Assembly (NCBI GenBank): GCA_017408185.1
Contig: JAFQVE010000576.1
Location: forward strand, 1 to 9,667
Length of the DNA: 9,667 nucleotides
Direction: 5' to 3'
Origin: Oscillospiraceae bacterium
Lineage (GTDB): Bacteria; Bacillota_A; Clostridia; Oscillospirales; JAAYXM01
Positions 7,201 through 9,667 of this stretch are shown here, piece by piece; position 1 is the stretch's first letter; every line of letters starts with the position of its first letter. The notes beneath the pieces were generated by a model, which was not told where the DNA came from, searched no databases, and saw only the letters and a list, made by a program, of their open reading frames with translations. The position numbers and the translations under genes were made by a program.

Positions 7201-9667
7201 TTTGCGGTTGTGTTCATAAAGTAGAGACCGCTGCTTGTAACGCTCAAAGTGCGGGTTGTTTCTGTAATATTTCCGATAACGTACTCATTGCTTGATTTTA
7301 CATCGAGGAGATTATCAAAATCATAGCCCGAAAGAAGTCCGATATAGCTTCCGCCAGATGTATAAGGCTTTGAAACGACGGTTACGTTTCCAAGAGTTCC
7401 CGTTGTCAGATCTCCGACGACTTCCACCTCAACACCTGCATAACCAACTTCGCGGAGTTCAAAGTCATCAAGCCAGACAGTTCCGCCAAAGCCTGCTTTG
7501 CCCTTGTCTGCAGAATCTATTCTGAAGTCGAGTCGCGGTGTGAAATATACAACATCGCCGTCATACTCATAAGGAGCCGGGACAGGAAGAGTGATTTCAA
7601 CCCATTCACCGTGATGCTGCTTTATTATGTCAAGATTTGCATAGTTGGAGTTAAGGTTACTTGCGAATGCAATTGAGCTTGACGCAGTACCCGTGGGGTT
7701 GTTGTATGTATAAATGTCAAAGAGCATACTTGCATGACTTGCGCCCTCGGGATAATATGAATCGTCCTTTACCTTGAAGGTGAGCTGATAGAACTTGCCC
7801 GGCTCAATCGGAACACGGTGTCCGTCATTTTTGAGGAACACTGAGGAAAGACCTGTTGTTCCCGTATAATCCGGGTTGAAGTTTATGGCAAGAGCACGGT
7901 TATTTTCATTGCCGTCTTTCGGAACAACACCGATTGTTGTGCTCTGGAGCTGTTTTGCAACAGTATAATCGGGTTCATTTTTGGAAATCCATACCCACTC
8001 GTCGCCCTCGGAGTCGGGATTCAAGTGTGACATAAGGTTTCTTCCCGCAGGAGCTACAGGAAGCTCATATGTTCCAACAATTTCCGTGCCGTCATAGTTG
8101 ATTGTTACTGAAATGGTTGTTTTTCCGTTTGAAAGTGCTGAAACAAGACCTGTTTCGGAAACAGTTGCAACGTTCTCTGCAGATGAAGAATAAGAAACTG
8201 TGAGCTTATCTTCATCTATCTCATCAAACGGAATATCAAGAGCATCGAAAAGCTCGAAGCTAAGCTGTTTTTCGGTGTAAAGCGGCATCGGGTCGCCCTC
8301 TGCATCAATTCCGTCAATAGAAATCTTCGCCTTTGCAATAGCTCCCGGAAGTGCAGAGAGCTTAACTCCGTTGAGGTTAAGGGTCTGATACTTTCCGTCA
8401 GCGGCAGTCGCTGTCGGATTGAGCTCCTTTGAATGTGCATCGCAGAAGAAGATAACGAAATACTCACCTGCTCTGGGAGCTTCTACCTGAGCCACCTTCT
8501 GATAGCCCGATTTGGTTGTGTCGCCGCCATTAAAATATCCTGCAGGCTCTGAATTTTTGAGGATATTGCTTATTCCGCCAATGTCGGTTACTGTTCCGTC
8601 ATCATATGCGAAATAAACAGCAGGGGCAACTCCACCCTTATCATTGGAGTTATCAACATAGAGGTTATACTTGCCTTTATTGGGAACTTTTACGCGAAGA
8701 GCAAGAACTGTACCTGTTGATGTGTTTCCATATTTACCTATCTCGTATGTAAGAAGAAGGTTATTTGTTCCCTTCATAATTCTTACACCGCCGGCGCTTC
8801 TCTCAAATGCCATATCCCACGGATCGGTTATATCAAAGTTCATAAGGCCGTATTCCGGAACTGTTTCGCCTGCAGAATTGAGATATGAGACAGCGTTTCT
8901 GTTCATAAGGCTCGTATTCATTAATATAGTTCCGCTACGGGTATAGGGCTCATTTGAATAAAGATTGCTGTCGCTTGTTGAAGGAAGCTTTGTGAGGCTC
9001 AGCGCATCCCATGTTGTGATATATTCGCGTATAACGCCAGCATTTCCTGCATCATAGGGAAGAACTTCAAGCTCTACGCTATCGGAAAACTCTGTTCCGT
9101 CAAGCGTTACTGTTATTGTTGCTTTTCCTTCAGCAACAGCTGTTACCGTTCCATCGGCAGAAACAGTTACAACTGACTCTGCACTGCTCTTGAATGTAAT
9201 TCCATCGGCGACAACCTTATCTCCGCTTAATGAATATGTTGCTTTTGCGGTAATTGCCGCAGTTCCGCCCACCTCAACTGTTCTCGGAGCGATGGAAGCA
9301 GAAAAGCTCTGAAGCTCATCCTTCGGCACCATTGAGGGAGGCGTGAGTGTGAGCTTGCGGATCTGTCCGTCAATATAACTTTCTCTCACAAGCTCAGGGT
9401 TTGTTCCCGTTGCGTGGAAGAGAAGGAGATATTCGCCTGTTTCCGGAAGAGTTATTTCATTAAATGGTGTTGTCTTAACTCCTGCTTCCGCAGTGTACAT
9501 ATCTATTGTGCCGATTTTTCCTGCACCGTTCAAAGCAGTGATACGGTTTAACAGATTAACATCGTTTCCGTTTGAGTTGAACTGAGAATATGTATCCGTT
9601 GCTTCTTTTTTCACAATATATATATCTGCAATATATCCCGAAGGAAGTGTATTGTATTCAATAGAAG
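1278..9667 (-). CDS. Giant SLH-anchored heparinase II/III-family polysaccharide lyase, 5' end outside window
   Basis: One uninterrupted frame runs from the right edge of the window to a TAA at 1280-1278, at least 2,796 codons. It encodes an exported multi-modular surface enzyme. From N to C it carries adhesive and carbohydrate-binding-like modules alternating with about six BIG2-type Ig domains (9667-5490), a lyase core (5485-2620), two more Ig-like domains (2610-2005), a flexible linker, and three SLH repeats that in this family bind cell-wall-linked polysaccharide. The core belongs to the heparinase II/III class, which cleaves uronic-acid-containing polysaccharides by beta-elimination; the substrate is not deducible. 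The signal peptide and true start lie beyond the window. A GTG at 9614-9612 is not the start, because in-frame coding-like sequence (SIEYNTLPSGYIADIYIV) continues upstream to the edge with no Shine-Dalgarno. The frame is intact, so the gene appears functional. Confidence 0.95.
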   Translation of the reverse strand, partial: SIEYNTLPSGYIADIYIVKKEATDTYSQFNSNGNDVNLLNRITALNGAGKIGTIDMYTAEAGVKTTPFNEITLPETGEYLLLFHATGTNPELVRESYIDGQIRKLTLTPPSMVPKDELQSFSASIAPRTVEVGGTAAITAKATYSLSGDKVVADGITFKSSAESVVTVSADGTVTAVAEGKATITVTLDGTEFSDSVELEVLPYDAGNAGVIREYITTWDALSLTKLPSTSDSNLYSNEPYTRSGTILMNTSLMNRNAVSYLNSAGETVPEYGLMNFDITDPWDMAFERSAGGVRIMKGTNNLLLTYEIGKYGNTSTGTVLALRVKVPNKGKYNLYVDNSNDKGGVAPAVYFAYDDGTVTDIGGISNILKNSEPAGYFNGGDTTKSGYQKVAQVEAPRAGEYFVIFFCDAHSKELNPTATAADGKYQTLNLNGVKLSALPGAIAKAKISIDGIDAEGDPMPLYTEKQLSFELFDALDIPFDEIDEDKLTVSYSSSAENVATVSETGLVSALSNGKTTISVTINYDGTEIVGTYELPVAPAGRNLMSHLNPDSEGDEWVWISKNEPDYTVAKQLQSTTIGVVPKDGNENNRALAINFNPDYTGTTGLSSVFLKNDGHRVPIEPGKFYQLTFKVKDDSYYPEGASHASMLFDIYTYNNPTGTASSSIAFASNLNSNYANLDIIKQHHGEWVEITLPVPAPYEYDGDVVYFTPRLDFRIDSADKGKAGFGGTVWLDDFELREVGYAGVEVEVVGDLTTGTLGNVTVVSKPYTSGGSYIGLLSGYDFDNLLDVKSSNEYVIGNITETTRTLSVTSSGLYFMNTTAKLGGMNGSAEITSDMTIHGITRQGKAEVTTSGFEIKLLYAEAKGEPSEIGAGETTKVIPTGYLSDGSVADLTDAIISYQTLTPDIVSVDKTTGEVTALRAGTGEVRANVILDGVGTSAVAKIKVTDSTPIVEAHLYGPETVGYLRDEKLTITGITEGGYAADIDAADVKWTISNEDAVSIDEDHLIFGEILGETVKIKATVSLNGGTVETEEITITVAETDLRDFLIDFRKINPKKPKDATLEEDNWQIDFENSAAGVKNSLLSTSGWTSQTTAVGHQTVFDVRIPYTGFYQIVFTGTYYTQNTEYADIYIDGIFIGDYDFYDENRNSPADPERMRTIELTAGDHKVTVIPRAEGVNRENVVLKQLRFKAMSGMPDVVAVVTPQTDYSVEAGASAKISAEVLTSDGNFYNGSSMLDGSKDPIIDMSYESSDTGVVTVSADGTVTAVGEGNAEITIKATSGNTSAETKVNVVVYQKGGSISGELSKAVISGESFVTSPDYTIDLDVSGTDDAGNTVDISAAEISWISSDEGVATVSSEGLITPVLAGTTDITATIVLDGITVSDTRTVSVRDGKVARTYYTDEMVAAARENISKYSWAKEERKAAVARADKYVGLEEEIWEMIPGEGIPRATSVGYRNDPEQYTCRYCKTNLYQLHGGTPWHVNVFTDPWKVQCPECKRQFPSNDFASLYELGRDEHGIYNIDLALERNAELVANGERGYLVNVLYPELAGYNGKLTGEETIEGWGVDYGFGYDTGRTCSNGVKEIHTYIAYYMHYGIWNDRNSSRCTGLVQNAVNDLALAYLYTGDEKYGRTGAVIIDRIADLYPDYDLRPYLTRFANSDGGAKKGKIVGGIWETDLQEDFAVGYDAFFPMYDDPKVIAFLNKKAEKYNLENDKSTPEKIRANIENGLLRKIYEAIQNAQSGGNFGMHQSALAKAAIALDTHPDTDDMLDWIFRYSEVTSTSNSGGEVNQVLVNDVFRDGQGDESAFGYNRIWITNLTDLANALARYPEFTGMSLYENPKYLGMIQSYPYTILVRRGVPSVGDGGGPVSYPMLPDNDAVMIDTFKYTRYTNFEAAKEIAQHMYLVKGGNFNGIHYDIWTKNPESLGDEVKDIIDTYGEWDYDKSSVLTGYGLGIMRAGTLYESVGENVIRDTQRDFWLYYGGAHSHRHNDTLHLGIEAYGLPMTTDLGYPETATSGDPNRNQWNSSSIAHNMVLVNEQGVNRSTFTPKTIHFDAEKDSRVKVIDVNAPNAYTATDEYRRTVVMVDYDDEVSYGIDFFRVLGGNDHLYAFRAASQEDPEYSDNLSFEQQIGGSYAGADVPYGPDPYSTNSNYTILKYPNGYTWLTDVYRADNPGVSDFWVDYKIKDFRSLSRNGKMDIHLRMTMVNDWEADEVSLVNGMPPRKPENLKVIDHFEHLLVRRKGRDLDTLFTTVIEPYNGERYIKEIKGVSIAPVSGTPDKFDSAKAVRVELVDGRIDYVVYAQNNSVTYRITDEERNYSFDFKGFVGVWSVGQENNNIYTFMSDGEMIGDDERKVENFDAALSGTVVDFQRELSFDNWVEVEFDREVTAEEASTIEDRLINFEYDGPGNASFVVKSVTMTSPTRGILDLGGITLIDTYIDDKNTDLGYNYDIAVGKNFEMPMSYEDNHAPVFDEVSDNISTTAGSSVSVKVNATSESEEVAYSVRTLPRGANFDPETATVTWKPTASQIGENLFAIDATDESGRISTVYFTVMVYGATTGSGSNTPSEPTTPSAPSGGGSGGGGGAAPAPSTPSDKPEDKPETPDVPQTPGTEDAGSARFVDLGNHTWAEDAINSLADEGIIKGTSENTFSPAANITRADFALLLVRAFKLESENAENFADVTSTDYFAKELAIARNTGIVGGIGDNKYAPRNAITRQDMMVIVYRALAKLGVELETADVDYADFASVADYAKDAVKSLVTSGLVNGKSGKIAPADYTTRAEVAVLLKRILDFTSK
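1281..1812 (-). repeat. Three SLH (S-layer homology) repeats at the protein C-terminus
   Basis: Three consecutive SLH units of about 55-60 residues close the protein. SLH1 (about 1812-1645) reads FVDLGNHTWAEDAINSL, then GIIKG, FSPAANITRADFALLLVRAF. SLH2 (about 1635-1470) reads FADV, FAKELAIARNTGIVGG, YAPRNAITRQDMMVIVYRAL. SLH3 (about 1445-1281) reads FASV, AKDAVKSLVTSGLVNG, IAPADYTTRAEVAVLLKRIL. The conserved ITR or TTR motif is present in all three. A triple SLH unit normally folds as a trimer-like pseudo-threefold that binds pyruvylated secondary cell wall polymer, so the enzyme is expected to be held on the outer face of the Gram-positive wall. Confidence 0.95.
1815..2005 (-). other. Flexible Gly/Pro/Ser/Thr linker before the SLH anchor
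   Basis: The translated segment is low complexity: TPSEPTTPSAPSGGG, a run of glycines, AAPAPSTPSDKPEDKPETP, then DVPQTPGTED. It lacks hydrophobic core residues and is expected to be extended. Its position between the last Ig-like domain and SLH1 fits a spacer that lets the catalytic part reach away from the wall. The underlying DNA is visibly richer in G and C than the flanking coding sequence because of the Gly and Pro codons. Confidence 0.85.
2005..2610 (-). other. SbsA-like Ig domain followed by putative-Ig/cadherin-like domain
   Basis: About 2610-2270 encodes a beta-rich domain with WVEVEFDREVTAEEASTIED, SVTMTSPTRGILDL and a closing ITLIDTYIDDKNTD, resembling the SbsA-like Ig domains of S-layer and wall proteins. 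About 2270-2005 encodes APVFDEVSDN, then SVKVNATSESEEVAYSV, LPRGANFDPETATVTWKP, and FAIDATDESGRISTVYFTVMV. That is the signature of putative-Ig (He_PIG) or cadherin-like domains. Both lie between the catalytic core and the anchor and are most simply read as structural stalk. Assignment is by motif recognition; the second domain is the clearer of the two. Confidence 0.65.
2620..5485 (-). other. Heparinase II/III-family polysaccharide lyase core
   Basis: The module starts near TYYTDEMVAAARENISKYSW, the helical entry typical of this superfamily, and runs about 950 residues: an alpha-barrel half followed by a beta-sandwich half. Expected active-site landmarks are visible. GGNFGMHQ has its Asn at 4431-4433 and His at 4419-4421. 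DGQGDESAFGYN has the probable catalytic Tyr at 4236-4238. HSHRHND at 3693-3713 opens the beta-sandwich. AHN at 3570-3578 sits in the SSSIAHNMVLVNEQ strand that resembles the family's ST-x-HN motif. A four-Cys knuckle (5262-5273 and 5175-5186) is inserted near the start. No catalytic residue looks lost. The CAZy subfamily (PL12, PL15, PL17, PL21 or other) cannot be assigned by eye. Confidence 0.85.
5490..6085 (-). repeat. Two BIG2-type Ig domains directly before the lyase core
   Basis: The upstream domain (about 6085-5775) contains VEAGASAKISAEV, then MSYESSDTGVVTVSADGTV, TAVGEGNAEITI and ETKVNVVVY. The downstream domain (about 5770-5490) contains YTIDLDVSGTDDAGN, ISWISSDEGVATVSSEGLI, PVLAGTTDITATIVLDG and SDTRTVSV. 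Both follow the BIG2 order of W/Y-x-SS-D/N-x-x-V-A-T-V-S, G-x-V/I, G-T-A/T-x-I-T. In surface enzymes these domains act as spacers or adhesion modules; no binding partner can be inferred here. Confidence 0.85.
6085..6545 (-). other. CBM6/35-like beta-sandwich module (third copy of module A)
   Basis: The segment includes NWQIDFENSAAGVK (about 6472-6425), FDVRIPYTGFYQIVFTGTYY, ADIYIDGIFIGDYDFYDEN and RTIELTAGDHKVTVIPRAEG. The paired 'GFYQIVFTG ... ADIYIDG ... LTAGDHKVTV' is the strand pattern of galactose-binding-like sandwich modules such as CBM6 and CBM35. It shares the W-x-I/M-x-FE-x-SA-x-GV signature with the module at 8340-9030. Carbohydrate binding is plausible but the ligand is unknown. 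Confidence 0.6.
6545..7110 (-). repeat. Two BIG2-like Ig domains
   Basis: The first (about 7110-6820) has IGAGETTKVIPTGYLSDGS, then TPDIVSVDKTTGEVTALRAG and GEVRANVILDG: a BIG2 domain with V-S-V-D-x-x-T-G-x-V-T-A. The second (about 6820-6545) has VGYLRDEKLTITGITEGG, VKWTISNEDAVSIDEDHL and VKIKATVSLNGGTVETEEI. It is more divergent, having lost the usual G-x-V-T-A turn, but keeps the strand spacing. They separate the unassigned beta module from the CBM6/35-like module. Confidence 0.7.
7110..8045 (-). other. CBM4/9-like module followed by an unassigned beta-rich module
   Basis: About 8045-7445 begins NLMSHLNPDSEGDEWVWIS and contains VPIEPGKFYQLTFKVKDDS, HGEWVEITLPVPAP and finally GGTVWLDDFELREV. 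A start with 'N L', a 'P-G-K-x-Y-x-L-T-F-x-V' strand and a closing 'WLDDFEL' are the hallmarks of CBM4/9 family carbohydrate-binding modules. About 7440-7110 (VEVEVVGDLTTGTLGNVTVV to GKAEVTTSGF) is beta-rich, with alternating hydrophobic residues, and I do not recognise it. It could be another small binding or structural domain. Confidence 0.6.
8045..8340 (-). repeat. BIG2-type Ig domain
   Basis: The segment reads AKAKISIDGIDAEGDPMPLY, then LTVSYSSSAENVATVSETGL, VSALSNGKTTISVTINYDG and GTYELPV. SS-x-x-x-V-A-T-V-S, G-L-V and G-K-T-T-I-S-V are the BIG2 landmarks. It follows the second copy of module A, as the BIG2 domain at 9055-9320 follows the first. Confidence 0.8.
8340..9030 (-). repeat. 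Module A, second copy: large beta-sandwich of probable carbohydrate-binding type
   Basis: This module of about 230 residues includes NFDITDPWDMAFERSAGGVR (about 8840-8781), LRVKVPNKGKYNLYVDNSND, AVYFAYDDGTVTDIGG, VEAPRAGEYFVIFFCDAHSK and finally YQTLNLNGVKLSALPG. The repeated 'P-x-x-G-x-Y-x-L/V-x-x' strands, each preceding a variable loop, are those of galactose-binding-like sandwich modules. Its last third aligns with the partial module at the right edge of the window. Exact CBM family unknown. Confidence 0.55.
9055..9320 (-). repeat. BIG2-type Ig domain
   Basis: The segment contains SASIAPRTVEVGGTAAITAK, ITFKSSAESVVTVSADGTV, TAVAEGKATITVTLDG and SDSVELEVLPYD. This is a near-consensus BIG2 domain. 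Thirteen residues, VVTVSADGTVTAV at 9135-9173, recur exactly in the BIG2 domain at 5865-5903. Confidence 0.85.
9340..9667 (-). repeat. Module A, first copy, cut by the window edge
   Basis: Reading inward from the right edge the frame gives EYNTLPSGYIADIYIVKKEA, IGTIDMYTAEAGVKTTPFNE, ITLPETGEYLLLFHATG and YIDGQIRKLTLTPP. The last part matches the end of the module at 8340-9030: a P-x-x-GEY strand, hydrophobic stretch, a short variable loop, then G-x-x-x-x-L-x-L. Only the C-terminal part is inside the window. Confidence 0.55.

Noticed and set aside
1622..8946. Many open frames of 60-160 codons on both strands within the giant gene, such as 3348-3710 (+), 4377-4853 (+) and 5220-5687 (+).
   Set aside because: They lie inside a single long, domain-rich coding frame, have no recognisable domains or convincing ribosome binding sites, and are Cys- or Arg-rich in the way antisense and out-of-frame shadows are.
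9612..9614. GTG as the true start of the giant protein.
   Set aside because: The frame stays open and coding-like up to the edge, with residues that complete a recognisable module, and there is no Shine-Dalgarno before the GTG.

Overview
The window looks like chromosomal DNA of a low-to-moderate-GC member of the Bacillota, most likely Clostridia from a carbohydrate-rich habitat such as gut or rumen. This rests on the three C-terminal SLH repeats, the BIG2 and carbohydrate-binding-like modules around a polysaccharide-lyase-type core, an AraC-type regulator, and an AGGAGG ribosome binding site. The species cannot be named from the sequence.

Layout: a complete AraC-family regulator lies on the + strand (82-861), with a promoter placed so close to the ATG that the mRNA may be leaderless. 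An AT-rich stretch of about 400 bp (862-1277) follows and appears to hold two decayed gene remnants: the C-terminal end of a second AraC-type HTH domain (+ strand, about 890-1072) and what looks like the N-terminus of an insertion-sequence orfA (- strand, about 1085-1170). The orfA-like remnant still has an AGGAGG Shine-Dalgarno, and that site is buried in a perfect 14-bp hairpin (1177-1215). The hairpin has A and T tracts on its two sides and can also serve as a bidirectional terminator between the convergent genes. The rest of the window (1278-9667, - strand) is one giant reading frame of at least 2,796 codons, open through the right edge, so its N-terminus and export signal are outside the window.

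The giant protein reads, N to C: part of a beta-sandwich module, BIG2, a full copy of that module, BIG2, a CBM4/9-like module, an unassigned beta-rich module, two BIG2-like domains, a third copy of the sandwich module (CBM6/35-like), two BIG2 domains, a heparinase II/III-family lyase core with an inserted four-Cys knuckle, an SbsA-like Ig domain, a putative-Ig/cadherin-like domain, a Gly/Pro/Ser/Thr linker and three SLH repeats. The inferred picture is a cell-wall-tethered enzyme that cleaves a uronic-acid-containing polysaccharide at the cell surface. The AraC regulator is convergent with it, so a regulatory link is possible but not shown by the layout. No CRISPR array, tRNA, rRNA or complete mobile element was seen.
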